Positions 32,968-41,778 of a stretch of DNA of 64,000 nt are shown one piece after another (position 1 is the first letter of the stretch; each line of letters opens with the position of its first letter). The DNA comes from CAYUYV01 sp964561475 (GTDB taxonomy: Bacteria; Pseudomonadota; Alphaproteobacteria; JAJFIK01): contig CAZLPU010000002.1 in assembly GCA_964561475.1 (NCBI GenBank), positions 60,748 through 124,747 on the forward strand, in the 5' to 3' direction. The notes under the pieces were generated by a model. It was given only the letters and a program-made list of their open reading frames with translations, had not been told where the DNA came from and did no database searches. A program made the translations under genes and the position numbers.

Positions 32968-34869
32968 ATGGACACTGTTCTGATTACGCTTCCGAGCCTG
33001 ACGCCGGTGCCCTGGCAGATGTGGGTCACCTTCGGCGGCATCGCCCTGGCCATGCTGGTCTACAGCCTGGACCGTGTCCCCATGGAGGTGACGTCGGCGG
33101 GGGTGATCGTCGGCTTCCTGGTATTTTTCGTGCTGTTTCCCTTGCCCGGCCCAAGGGGCGAGAACCTGCTTGCCCCCGATGAGTTGTTGTCCGGCTTTTC
33201 CAACCCGGCGCTCCTGTCCATTCTCAGTCTGCTCATCGTCGGTCAGGGGCTCTATCAGGCCGGCGCCCTGGAGCAGCCCACCCGGGTCATCCTCAGGCTC
33301 GGGCGCCACAGGCCCCAGGTCACCCTGATGGCCGTGCTCCTGCTGATCGCCTTTACCAGTGCGTTCATGAACAACACCCCCGTGGCGGTGGTGTTCATTC
33401 CCATTGTCTCGGCGCTGGCAAACCGGGCGGGATTTCTGCCCAGCCAGGTGATGATGCCGCTGACCTATATGTGCGTGCTCGGGGGGATGACCACGCTGAT
33501 CGGCTCCTCGACCAATCTGCTGGTGGCCCAGGCGGCGGTGCAGATGGAGGTGGCCGAGATCGGCTTTTTCGATTTCACGGGCATTGGCGTGATCATCGCG
33601 GCGGTGGGCGCACTCTATGTGATGTTCGTCCTGCCCCGATTTCTGCCCGCCCATGACTCCCTGCAGGATGCCCTGATGGGCGACAGCAAGCAGTTCATTG
33701 CCGAAATCGTCCTGCACCGGGATCATCCCCTGATCGGTGCCACGGCGGTCAACGGCACGTTCAAACAGCTTCCCGACATCAAAGTGCGGCTTGTGCAACG
33801 GGGTGAAGCCTCGTTCAGCGCGCCGTTCAAGGATGTGACCCTTCGCGAGAACGACATTGTCGTCATGGTCGCGACCCGAAAGGCCCTGACGAGCCTCCTG
33901 GCCTCCAAGCCACAGTTTCTGAAGGGTATGATTGCCCGGGCCTCGGGGGATGAGACCCTTGCGAGCAGCAGCAGCGAGCCCGCCGGCCAGGAAACGCCTC
34001 AGATCGCCACGGATCTGATGGTCACTGAGGCGGTGGTGGCGCCTGCCTCCCGGTTTCTGGGCTCATCCATCGGCTATATCGGCTTCCACCAATTGACCAA
34101 CTGCATTGTGCTGGGCATTCAGCGGCGCAGCCGGATGTACCACACGGACCTTCAGAATGTGCGCTTGGAGGCAGGGGACGTGCTGCTGATCCTGGGGCCC
34201 CGCAAGGCGATGAAATCCCTGCGCAGCAACCGGGACCTGCTGTTGATGGAATGGTCCTCAGTGGAAATGCCCAATCCGGGCAAGGCGGTGCCGGCCCGCT
34301 GGATCTTTCTGGGCGTGGTCTTGAGCGCGGCCTTCGGCCTGCTGCCAGTGGTGGTGGCGGCGTTTGCCGGTGCTTTGGCCATGGTGATGACCGGCTGTCT
34401 GACCGTGCGCCAAGCCGCCCGGGCCATTGACCGGCGCATTTTTCTACTGGTGGGCGCAGCGCTTGCCATGGGGGCGGCCCTGGAACACACGGGCGGTGCG
34501 GGCGCGGTGGCCCAGGCCATTGTCGGCGCCCTCGACGGCATGGCCCCGGCGATCGTGTTGTCCGCGTTTTTCCTGCTTGTGGCGCTGGTGACGAACATTC
34601 TGTCGAACAACGCCACGGCGATCCTGTTCACGCCGATCGCCATCAGCGCTGCGGACCAGGTGGGTGTTGTGCCATCCGTGTTCTTGTTCGCCACGATCTT
34701 TGCCGCGAATTCCTCCTTCGCCACCCCCATGGGCTATCAGACCAACCTGCTGGTGATGGGCCCCGGACAATACAGTTTCATGGATTATGTGCGCGCGGGT
34801 CTGCCCCTGACGTTCCTGTTGTGGCTGACGTTTTCCCTGGTCGCGCCCTGGTATTTCGGCCTAGGGTAA
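32968..34869 (+). CDS. SLC13/DASS-type anion transporter with TrkA-C domains
   Basis: 633 residues. Two blocks of membrane helices (about 17-235 and 440-630) flank two cytoplasmic RCK_C/TrkA-C domains (about 245-325 and 345-430; FKDVTLRENDIVVMVATR and NVRLEAGDVLLILGPR). The symmetry-related helix-loop segments FMNNTPVAVVFIP and ILSNNATAILFTP, and the SSTNLL and GYQTNLLVMG tips, are the substrate and sodium-binding signatures of divalent-anion symporters. This architecture is often called a sulfate or dicarboxylate permease; the substrate is unknown. The tRNA-protein transferase gene begins 29 bp later and is probably cotranscribed. Confidence 0.92.
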   Translation: MDTVLITLPSLTPVPWQMWVTFGGIALAMLVYSLDRVPMEVTSAGVIVGFLVFFVLFPLPGPRGENLLAPDELLSGFSNPALLSILSLLIVGQGLYQAGALEQPTRVILRLGRHRPQVTLMAVLLLIAFTSAFMNNTPVAVVFIPIVSALANRAGFLPSQVMMPLTYMCVLGGMTTLIGSSTNLLVAQAAVQMEVAEIGFFDFTGIGVIIAAVGALYVMFVLPRFLPAHDSLQDALMGDSKQFIAEIVLHRDHPLIGATAVNGTFKQLPDIKVRLVQRGEASFSAPFKDVTLRENDIVVMVATRKALTSLLASKPQFLKGMIARASGDETLASSSSEPAGQETPQIATDLMVTEAVVAPASRFLGSSIGYIGFHQLTNCIVLGIQRRSRMYHTDLQNVRLEAGDVLLILGPRKAMKSLRSNRDLLLMEWSSVEMPNPGKAVPARWIFLGVVLSAAFGLLPVVVAAFAGALAMVMTGCLTVRQAARAIDRRIFLLVGAALAMGAALEHTGGAGAVAQAIVGALDGMAPAIVLSAFFLLVALVTNILSNNATAILFTPIAISAADQVGVVPSVFLFATIFAANSSFATPMGYQTNLLVMGPGQYSFMDYVRAGLPLTFLLWLTFSLVAPWYFGLG

Positions 34870-34897
34870 AGCGTATCGTGGAGGAGCTGGCGGCGCC

Positions 34898-35647
34898 GTG
34901 ACCCAACATCCGGGAAAGACCCTTCCCCCCCTATATCTGACCGCGGAGGCACCCTGCCCCTATCTTCCGGGCCGGTCGGAGAAGAAGATTTTCACCCATC
35001 TGCTCGGCCCATCCGCCGAACCCCTGAACGATATGCTGAGCCATGCGGGCTTCCGGCGCAGCCAGACCATCGCCTATCGTCCGGCCTGCGATGACTGTTC
35101 CGCCTGTATCTCCGTGCGGATCGTCGCCAGTGACCTGGAATATGGACGCAGCTTCCGGCGCATCCTCAAGACCAATGAGACCGTGACCGGAACGGTCATC
35201 CCGCCCCGGGCCAGCCAGGAGCAGTTTTCCCTGCTGCGCCATTATCTCGATGCCCGTCACGCGGACGGCGGCATGGCGGATATGACCATCATGGACTACA
35301 CGTCCATGGTGCAGGAAACCACCGTCGATACCAGGCTTATTGAGTACCGCCTACCCCCGGAAGGCCCCGCGGATCTGGGCCAGTTGATCGGCGTTGCCCT
35401 GACGGACCGGCTCTGCGACGGCCTGTCCATGGTCTACAGCTTCTACGACACAAGCGAACCGGCCCGGAGCCTGGGCACCTTCATGGTCCTGGATCACGTG
35501 GAACGGACCTTAAGAGAAGGTCTGGATTACGTTTATCTGGGCTATTGGGTCGATGGTTGCGGGAAGATGCAATATAAGGTGCGCTTTGAACCGCTTGAGG
35601 CTCTGGGACCGGATGGCTGGACACGCCTGCACCGTCCCCAAAGCTGA
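34898..35647 (+). CDS. bpt: Aspartate/glutamate leucyltransferase (arginyl-tRNA-protein transferase family)
   Basis: 249 residues, the bacterial family length. It transfers Leu (or Arg in some members) from aminoacyl-tRNA to N-terminal Asp/Glu, creating N-degrons for ClpAP. Typical blocks are CPYLPGRSEKKIFTHL, GFRRSQTIAYRPACDDCSAC, ISVRI and the C-terminal GYWVDGCGKMQYKVRFEPLE. It starts with GTG; GGAGGAG lies somewhat far (13 nt) upstream. Confidence 0.95.
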   Translation: MTQHPGKTLPPLYLTAEAPCPYLPGRSEKKIFTHLLGPSAEPLNDMLSHAGFRRSQTIAYRPACDDCSACISVRIVASDLEYGRSFRRILKTNETVTGTVIPPRASQEQFSLLRHYLDARHADGGMADMTIMDYTSMVQETTVDTRLIEYRLPPEGPADLGQLIGVALTDRLCDGLSMVYSFYDTSEPARSLGTFMVLDHVERTLREGLDYVYLGYWVDGCGKMQYKVRFEPLEALGPDGWTRLHRPQS

Positions 35648-35737
35648 ACGCCCAAACGCTCACGGATCCCGTCCATAAAAATGGGCCGCAGGCTCTGCGG
35701 GGCTGGTTTGGCCAGGAAGAACGGGGAGGATGACTCA

Positions 35738-36889
35738 ATGGACCGCCGCAAGCTTCTCAAAGGCGCTGGCCTTGCCACCATCGGCGCCACCGCCGCCCTG
35801 GTCTCGGGCTGTTCCGAAGAGACCGGCACCACCACCAATGCCAGCGAAGGCACTCCCGCCGCCCCGGCCGTGGCCCGGCGCAAGCGCACCCTGAAAATGG
35901 TGACCACGTGGCCCCGGAATTTTCCGGGTCTGGGCACCGGTGCCAACGAAGTGGCCCGGCGCATCACCGAAGCCACCGACGGGGAACTGACCATCGAGGT
36001 CCATGCCGCCGGGGAACTCGTGCCTGCCTTCGAGGCCTTCGATGCGGTCTCCAGCGGCGCGGCGGATGCCTATCATGGTGCGGATTATTACTGGCAAGGC
36101 AAATCCCCTGCCTACGCGTTTTTCACCAGCATTCCGTTCGGTTTGTCCACCCTGGAGAACATGGCCTGGATCATGACCGGCGGCGGCCAGGAATTGTGGG
36201 ATGAGCTGGGGGCCGGGTTCAACATCAAGCCCCTGCCCGCCACCAATACCGGTACCCAGATGGGGGGCTGGTTCAACCGCGAGATCAATTCCATCGACGA
36301 TCTGACGGGGCTGAAAATGCGCATTCCCGGGATCGGCGGCGAAGTGCTGCGCCGGCTGGGCGTCGCGGCGGTGAATCTTCCCGGTTCGGAAATTTTCCAG
36401 AGCATGCAGACCGGGGCCATTGACGCGACCGAATGGGTGGGTCCCTGGAACGATCTTGCCTTTGGGTTCCACCGGGTGGCCAAGAACTACTATTACCCGG
36501 GCTTCCATGAACCGGGCTCGATCCTGGCCATGGGCTGGAACCTGGATATCTGGACGTCCCTCACCGACGCCCAGCGCCGGATCGCCACGGACGCGGCCCA
36601 TGCCACGATGATGAGCACCCTGGCGGAGTATCAGCTCCGGGATGCCCAGGCCCTCAAGACACTGATCAATGAGCACGAGGTGGTCTTGCGCCGGATGCCC
36701 GACGACGTGCTGACAGCCATTGGGCAGAAATCGGCGGAGGTCGTCCGGGAAATCGGCACCGGCGGTGATGACCTGACCCGGCGGGTCTATGAAAGCTTCC
36801 TTGAAGCCCGGCGCCGGGGCATGGATTGGGGCACCTATAACGAGGAGGCGTTCACCACCATGCGCCGCCTTGACGTTGATTTCGGCTGA
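35738..36889 (+). CDS. TRAP transporter substrate-binding protein (DctP family)
   Basis: 383 residues, periplasmic receptor of a tripartite ATP-independent transporter. The N-terminus MDRRKLLKGAG is a twin-arginine-like signal and ends in a lipobox (ALVSGC), so it is probably a Tat-exported lipoprotein. The mature protein begins LKMVTTWPRNFPGLGTGA and has the family segment LTGLKMRIPGIGGEVLRRLG. Its closest type is the mannitol/chloroaromatic-like TRAP group, often binding organic acids. The ATG has GGGGAGGA eight bases upstream. It forms an operon with the two permease genes that follow. Confidence 0.95.
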   Translation: MDRRKLLKGAGLATIGATAALVSGCSEETGTTTNASEGTPAAPAVARRKRTLKMVTTWPRNFPGLGTGANEVARRITEATDGELTIEVHAAGELVPAFEAFDAVSSGAADAYHGADYYWQGKSPAYAFFTSIPFGLSTLENMAWIMTGGGQELWDELGAGFNIKPLPATNTGTQMGGWFNREINSIDDLTGLKMRIPGIGGEVLRRLGVAAVNLPGSEIFQSMQTGAIDATEWVGPWNDLAFGFHRVAKNYYYPGFHEPGSILAMGWNLDIWTSLTDAQRRIATDAAHATMMSTLAEYQLRDAQALKTLINEHEVVLRRMPDDVLTAIGQKSAEVVREIGTGGDDLTRRVYESFLEARRRGMDWGTYNEEAFTTMRRLDVDFG

Positions 36890-36906
36890 GCAGGCCTGAG
36901 CCGGTC

Positions 36907-37602
36907 ATGGATGTCTGGTCCGTTATTGTCCTGATCCTTACGATCTTGGGCGGGGCTGTCGCCCTGGTGCCTCTCCTTGTGCTGGTCCTGGGCCGCTACC
37001 GGCCTGCGCTGGCGGACATCCTGGCCAAGCGCAGTCTTACCCTTGCCGGCGTGATCGGGCTGATCAACACCCGTCTGGGACAGGCGGCGGCCTGGGCCAT
37101 GATCCTCATGGTGCTGATCCAGGTTATTGTCGTGGTGCAGCGCTATGTCTTTGGAGTGGGGTCGGTCAAGCTCCAGGAGAGTGTGCTTTACGCCCATGCT
37201 TTCGTGTTCATGGCGGCGGCGGGTTATGCACTCCTCAACGGCGCCCATGTCCGTGTGGATATCTTCTACCGCCCTGCCCCGCCCCGCACCAAGGCCATGA
37301 TCGACGCCGCCGGCGCCTATCTGTTCGTCCTGCCCTTCATGGTGTTGATCCTCACCGTAGGCTGGCCCTATGTGGCCCGCTCCTGGGCAGTGTTCGAGGC
37401 CTCCAAGGAATCGAGCGGCCTACCGTTCGTCTATATACAGAAATCCTTCCTGATTGTCTTTGCCCTGAGTGTCCTGGCCCAGGGCTGGGCCATGGGTGCG
37501 CGGGCGCTGCTCTTTCTGGGCGGGCATGTGGGGCATTATGGAGACACGGACGGGCTGGCCCAGGACCAGAGCCCGGCAGCGCAAGAGGGGGACCCGGGAT
37601 GA
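36907..37602 (+). CDS. TRAP transporter small permease (DctQ family)
   Basis: 231 residues with about five hydrophobic helices; conserved features include QRYVFGVGSVKLQESVLYAHAF and NGAHVRVDIFY. DctQ forms the small membrane subunit that pairs with the large permease. It starts 17 nt after the binding-protein gene and overlaps the large permease by four bases (ATGA), implying translational coupling. Confidence 0.95.
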   Translation: MDVWSVIVLILTILGGAVALVPLLVLVLGRYRPALADILAKRSLTLAGVIGLINTRLGQAAAWAMILMVLIQVIVVVQRYVFGVGSVKLQESVLYAHAFVFMAAAGYALLNGAHVRVDIFYRPAPPRTKAMIDAAGAYLFVLPFMVLILTVGWPYVARSWAVFEASKESSGLPFVYIQKSFLIVFALSVLAQGWAMGARALLFLGGHVGHYGDTDGLAQDQSPAAQEGDPG

Positions 37603-39191
37603 GTGCCGCTGACATCCTGTCTCTGGCCCTGTTTGCGACCGTATGCGCTGCGTTGATGGCGGGCTTCCCCGTGGCCTTCACCCTGGGCGGTGTCGGGCTG
37701 GTCTTTGCCCTGGGCGCCTCCGCCTTTGGCATGTTCGACCAGTCCCTGGTGGCTCTGGCGCCCCGGATCAACGGCATCATGAACAATGCGGTGCTCCTGG
37801 CGGTGCCTTTGTTCGTGTTCATGGGGGTGATGCTGGAACGCTCCAAGGTGGCGGAAGATCTGCTCGACACCATGGGCCGGCTTTTCATGTCCCTCAGGGG
37901 CGGGATCGGCATTTCCGTCGTGATTGTCGGTGCCCTGCTCGCCGCCTCCACGGGGATTGTCGGCGCCACGGTGGTGACCATGGGCCTTTTGTCCCTGCCC
38001 ACCATGTTGCGCCGGGGCTATGACAAAAAGCTCGCCACGGGAACCATTGCGGCGGCGGGCACTTTGGGCCAGATCATCCCGCCCTCCATCGTCCTCATCC
38101 TGCTCGGCGACCAGCTTTCGATTGCCTACCAGGATGCTCAGTTGCGCCAGGGCATTTTCTCGCCGGAGCCCTTGTCCGTGGCGGATCTGTTCGCTGGTGC
38201 CCTGATCCCCGGGCTGATCCTGGTGGCCCTTTACGCATTATACGTCGCAGCAACAGCACTGTTCCGCCCGGAAACCGCTCCGGCCGTTCCGCCGGAAACG
38301 GAGAGCACGGATCGGTGGGCGACCATTCGCAAGCTGATCGGTGCCCTGGTGCCGCCCCTCATTCTCATCGTCGCCGTTCTGGGCTCCATTCTCACGGGTA
38401 TTGCCACCGCCACGGAGGCCGCGGCCATCGGGGCGCTTGGGGCGACATTCCTGGCGGGTTACCGGATCTGCGCGCGCACGGTCGGCGCGACCCTGGTGAC
38501 CCGGATCCTTATTCCGGCAGGGGCGGCCGGTCTTCTCGGTGTGTTCATCCTCGCCAATCTGGTGGATCTGCGCCTTGGGCGGGAGACCATTTCCGGCGGT
38601 GAGGGCCTCGCCATCGCATTGGCGCTGATCCTCTGTGCCCTGACGGCGACCAGTGTGGCCTACAGCCTCTACAAGCTGTGGCTCGGCGGAATTCTGTGGC
38701 CGGTGATGAAGGGGACCGTGGAAATCACCACCATGGTTTTTGCCATCCTGATCGGGGCGACGCTGTTTTCCCTTACCTTCAAGGGGCTTGGGGGTGAGGA
38801 AACCGTCAACGATCTCCTGCACGCCCTGCCCGGGGAGACCTTCGGAGCGGTTCTCGCCGTGATGGTGATCATGTTCATCCTCGGATTTTTTCTGGAGTTC
38901 ATCGAGATCACCCTGGTGGTGGTGCCGATCGTGGCCCCGATCCTGTTCCTCATGGGGGTGGACCCGGTGTGGCTTGGGGTGATGATGGCGATCAATCTCC
39001 AGACCTCGTTCCTCACGCCGCCCTTCGGTTTCGCGCTGTTCTATCTGCGCGGTGTGGCGCCGCCGGAGATCAAGACCAGTGACATTTACCAAGGCGCCCT
39101 GCCCTTCGTGGTCATCCAGGTGTTTGCCCTGGCCCTGGTGGCCCTGGTTCCGACCCTCGCCACATCATTGCCGGAATCTATGGCACGCTGA
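37599..39191 (+). CDS. TRAP transporter large permease (DctM family)
   Basis: 530 residues with about 12-14 membrane helices, the sodium-driven translocation subunit. Typical elements are GFPVAFTLGG, VPLFVFMGVMLERS, AASTGIVGATVVTMGLLSLP, GTLGQIIPPSIVLILLGDQ and NLQTSFLTPPFGFALFYLRG. Longer than the usual ~430 residues because of insertions, as is common in the mannitol/chloroaromatic-type subgroup. Last gene of the three-gene TRAP operon. Confidence 0.96.
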   Translation: MSAADILSLALFATVCAALMAGFPVAFTLGGVGLVFALGASAFGMFDQSLVALAPRINGIMNNAVLLAVPLFVFMGVMLERSKVAEDLLDTMGRLFMSLRGGIGISVVIVGALLAASTGIVGATVVTMGLLSLPTMLRRGYDKKLATGTIAAAGTLGQIIPPSIVLILLGDQLSIAYQDAQLRQGIFSPEPLSVADLFAGALIPGLILVALYALYVAATALFRPETAPAVPPETESTDRWATIRKLIGALVPPLILIVAVLGSILTGIATATEAAAIGALGATFLAGYRICARTVGATLVTRILIPAGAAGLLGVFILANLVDLRLGRETISGGEGLAIALALILCALTATSVAYSLYKLWLGGILWPVMKGTVEITTMVFAILIGATLFSLTFKGLGGEETVNDLLHALPGETFGAVLAVMVIMFILGFFLEFIEITLVVVPIVAPILFLMGVDPVWLGVMMAINLQTSFLTPPFGFALFYLRGVAPPEIKTSDIYQGALPFVVIQVFALALVALVPTLATSLPESMAR

Positions 39192-39245
39192 TGATACGGA
39201 ACCGGCGCAAGCGCCGAGCCTTGAGGTTTTGTGAAAGGAACGGCC

Positions 39246-39683
39246 ATGGATAATCCGTCGATCATGTCCCACGTCTCCATCGGCGTCCGGGATCTGGACA
39301 AGGCCCTTGCGTTTTATGACAAGGTGCTGGCCACCATCGGCGCCACACGGATCTACGACATTCCCGGCGAGGCGGCCGCCTACGGCAAGATCTATCCGGA
39401 ATTCTGGGTAGGCCTCCCCTACGACAAGGGCACCCCGTCATCGGGCAACGGCACCCATTTCGCCTTCAATGCAACCGATCCATCCATGGTGCGGGCGTTC
39501 TACGAAACCGCCATTTCTGCCGGCGCGACAGATGATGGTCCACCGGGGCCCCGGGAGGAATATGGCGAGGGGTATTACGGCTGTTTCGTACGCGATCCGG
39601 AAGGCCACAAGATCGAAGCCACCTTCTTCGATGTGGAAGTGGACGACACCCACACCACCAGTATGACCAGCCCCAGGCCCTGA
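39246..39683 (+). CDS. VOC (glyoxalase/dioxygenase) family protein
   Basis: 145 residues with the paired beta-alpha-beta modules of the vicinal oxygen chelate fold: MSHVSIGVRDLDKALAFYDKVL at the start and YYGCFVRDPEGHKIEATFFD at the end. Metal ligands would be the His in SHVSIGV, the His in GTHFAF and the Glu in HKIEATF. The ATG at 39246 has AAGGAAC upstream; a GTG at 39231 is less likely. Substrate unknown. It may be cotranscribed with the TRAP genes (54-nt gap). Confidence 0.9.
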   Translation: MDNPSIMSHVSIGVRDLDKALAFYDKVLATIGATRIYDIPGEAAAYGKIYPEFWVGLPYDKGTPSSGNGTHFAFNATDPSMVRAFYETAISAGATDDGPPGPREEYGEGYYGCFVRDPEGHKIEATFFDVEVDDTHTTSMTSPRP

Positions 39684-39687
39684 GCTC

Positions 39688-40695
39688 TTGGCGAGCCGTG
39701 CCGTGGGGCCGATCTGGAAACGGAGACTCCAATACGGCCTCGTAGCGCTCGGGCTGACCGCAGCCCTCCTTTACGGGAACAATGCCTCCTGGCTGGCCCC
39801 GAAGCCGTCCGGTGAGTACGGCTTCATTGCCCATCGGGGCGTTCACCAGACTTATGACCGCACCGATCTGGGCCGGGACGATTGCACCGCCACCCGGATT
39901 GATCCGCCCTCCCACGGTTATCTGGAAAACACTCTGCCCTCCATCGCCGCTGCATTCCGTCATGGGGCGGAGATCGTGGAAATCGACATTCATTCGACAG
40001 CGGATGGAGAGTTCGTGGTCTTCCACGATTGGACCGTGGACTGCCGGACCGAGGGGACCGGCGTGACCCGCACCCTGCCCCTCGCCACCCTGAAGAGCCT
40101 TGACATCGGTTACGGCTATACAGCCGATGGGGGGCGGACGTTTCCGTTCCGTGGCAAGGGTGTGGGCCTGATGCCGACCTTGGGCGAAGTGCTGGGCGCG
40201 TTCCCGGATAAGGGATTCCTGATCAACATCAAAAGTGACTACACCTGGGAAGCAGAAGCCCTCGCCGCCTATCTCACTGATCTGCCTACGTCTAATATTC
40301 CCCGCCTCGCCGTTTATGGCGGGCGGGGCAAGGCCACCACCCGCCTCAAGGCCCTCATTCCCGAGATCCCGGTCTTCTCCCAAAAACGCACCGTCGCGTG
40401 TTTGACCCGCTATGTGCTCCTGGGATGGAGTGGCTATGTGCCGGAGGCCTGCCGGGACACTTATGTGCTCGTGCCCATCGATTATGCCTGGCTTGCATGG
40501 GGCTTTCCCCGCCGCCTGGAGGCGCGCCTGGCTGACGCCGGCTCCAGGACCGTGATTGCAGGGCCGGTCCACGGGCCAAACGGCCTCGCGGGCATCGACA
40601 CCCTCGAGCTCCTTGGCCAGGTTCCTCCGGCCTTTGGCGGCCTGATCTGGACAGACAAGATCGAAATCGTGGGACGCGAGCTGGATAATTCTTGA
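39688..40695 (+). CDS. Membrane-anchored glycerophosphodiester phosphodiesterase-family protein
   Basis: 335 residues with an N-terminal anchor or signal (YGLVALGLTAALLYG). The GDPD barrel is shown by FIAHRGVH (catalytic His), LENTLPSIAAAFRHGAEIVEIDIHSTADG (metal ligands E, E, D; EIVEIDIHSTADG visible), FHDWTVDCRTEGTG and LINIKSDY. It hydrolyses glycerophosphodiesters to glycerol-3-phosphate and an alcohol in the periplasm. The frame opens with TTG at 39688; a GTG at 39703 is an alternative. The stop codon overlaps the -35 box of the downstream toxin-antitoxin promoter. Confidence 0.88.
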   Translation: MASRAVGPIWKRRLQYGLVALGLTAALLYGNNASWLAPKPSGEYGFIAHRGVHQTYDRTDLGRDDCTATRIDPPSHGYLENTLPSIAAAFRHGAEIVEIDIHSTADGEFVVFHDWTVDCRTEGTGVTRTLPLATLKSLDIGYGYTADGGRTFPFRGKGVGLMPTLGEVLGAFPDKGFLINIKSDYTWEAEALAAYLTDLPTSNIPRLAVYGGRGKATTRLKALIPEIPVFSQKRTVACLTRYVLLGWSGYVPEACRDTYVLVPIDYAWLAWGFPRRLEARLADAGSRTVIAGPVHGPNGLAGIDTLELLGQVPPAFGGLIWTDKIEIVGRELDNS

Positions 40696-40719
40696 CAACC
40701 GGTCAGCATGTGCTACATT
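40692..40719 (+). promoter_or_regulatory. Sigma-70-type promoter of the toxin-antitoxin pair
   Basis: TTGACA at 40692-40697 and TACATT at 40714-40719, separated by 16 bp. The consensus -35 box overlaps the stop codon of the preceding gene. The antitoxin start lies 29 nt after the -10 box. Confidence 0.75.
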
Positions 40720-40747
40720 CGTGGGACAGATAGTGATGGAGGATGTC

Positions 40748-41146
40748 ATGGGAAACAGGCGCCAGGAAAAGAGCGGCAGCACGCCCGGGTTTGCCGAGGC
40801 GGCACAAGCCCCGTTCCAGATGGGCAGCGGCGCGGAACCGGCGGGTTCGGAAACGGTCACCGTCCGGGAGGCCAATCAGGGCTTTTCCAGACTGATTGCA
40901 GAGGTCGAGGCGGGCAAAAGTTTTATCGTCACCAAGAACAGCAAGCCGGTGGCACGGATCATTTCGGTGGAGGACGACATGAAGACCCGGGAAGCCCGGC
41001 GTCTGGCCGCCATGGCCCGGATGGACGCCTTGATGAACGCTGATCACCGCTCCAAGGATGGGCACCGCATGAAGGACGGGGACGGAACATATCCTTATCT
41101 GGGCCGCAGGGACGACATTTACGACCGCTCATCCGACCTGGATTGA
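40748..41146 (+). CDS. Phd/YefM-family antitoxin
   Basis: 132 residues; the core TVTVREANQGFSRLIAEVEAGKSFIVTKNSKPVARIISVE (residues ~46-84; NQGFSRLIAEVEAG visible) is the DNA-binding Phd/YefM dimer fold. A ~40-residue low-complexity N-terminal extension precedes it, unusual for the family. The C-terminus is basic, then acidic, and should wrap the toxin. The ATG at 40748 has GGAGGATG upstream. Autoregulation of the promoter just upstream is expected. Confidence 0.9.
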   Translation: MGNRRQEKSGSTPGFAEAAQAPFQMGSGAEPAGSETVTVREANQGFSRLIAEVEAGKSFIVTKNSKPVARIISVEDDMKTREARRLAAMARMDALMNADHRSKDGHRMKDGDGTYPYLGRRDDIYDRSSDLD

Positions 41147-41174
41147 GGATGGATTGCGCTGGGGGTGAGGTTCA

Positions 41175-41642
41175 ATGTCGGTGCCGCGTCTGACATTTGA
41201 TGCAAACATATTCTTTTACGCCGTGGAGCACTCTGCCGGGCCGAAGCACGCGCAGTGCGCGGCAATCCTGACAGCGGCCATGCACCAGCAGGCAGGCTTC
41301 AGCCTGCTTCAGGCCCTTGGTGAGTTTGCCTATGCCACGGTGCGCAAGGGTGTTTTGACCAGGGACGAAGCGGAGGGCGCCGTGCGGGACTGGGCCTTGA
41401 CCCTGCCTCTCATGGCAGCGGATGGTACGGTGTTGGACCCGCTGTTTTCCCTGTGGGAGCGGCAGAAACTGTCGTTCTGGGATGCCCATCTGGTGGCCGC
41501 CGCGTCCCAGGCTGGCGCCACGGGGCTGGTGTCCGAAGACATGCATGACGGGGCCGTCCATGGCGGTGTGGAGATCATCAATCCGTTTGCAGATAACGCG
41601 GCCACACGGCTTGCGATACACGGATTGACCGCCGCTTGGTAA
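41175..41642 (+). CDS. PIN-domain ribonuclease toxin (VapC-like)
   Basis: 155 residues. The PIN metal-binding acids are Asp9 (TFDANIFFYAVE), Glu50 (ALGEFAY), Asp103 (FWDAHLVAAA) and Asp122 (VSEDMHDG). VapC toxins cleave tRNA or rRNA. It starts 28 nt after the antitoxin stop, with GAGG before the ATG. Together with the upstream gene it forms a type II toxin-antitoxin module of mixed Phd-PIN type. Confidence 0.92.
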   Translation: MSVPRLTFDANIFFYAVEHSAGPKHAQCAAILTAAMHQQAGFSLLQALGEFAYATVRKGVLTRDEAEGAVRDWALTLPLMAADGTVLDPLFSLWERQKLSFWDAHLVAAASQAGATGLVSEDMHDGAVHGGVEIINPFADNAATRLAIHGLTAAW

Positions 41643-41672
41643 TCAGACGCCCTTCCACACGGAACCTGCGGG

Positions 41673-41696
41673 CCGCAGTCGCGGCCGGAGCATGAT
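41673..41696. repeat. Copy of a dispersed intergenic repeat
   Basis: CCGCAGTCGCGGCC at 41673-41686 followed by GCATGAT at 41690-41696. The same two blocks occur in inverse orientation at 61652-61676. It lies between the toxin and parC stop codons (convergent). Confidence 0.7.
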
Positions 41697-41778
41697 CCCC
41701 CCGAGCAAGATCTCAAGCGCATGATCCAACAGGGTCGGATCACGCCCTTACACTATAGTTTCGGACGTGCGGGACGGG

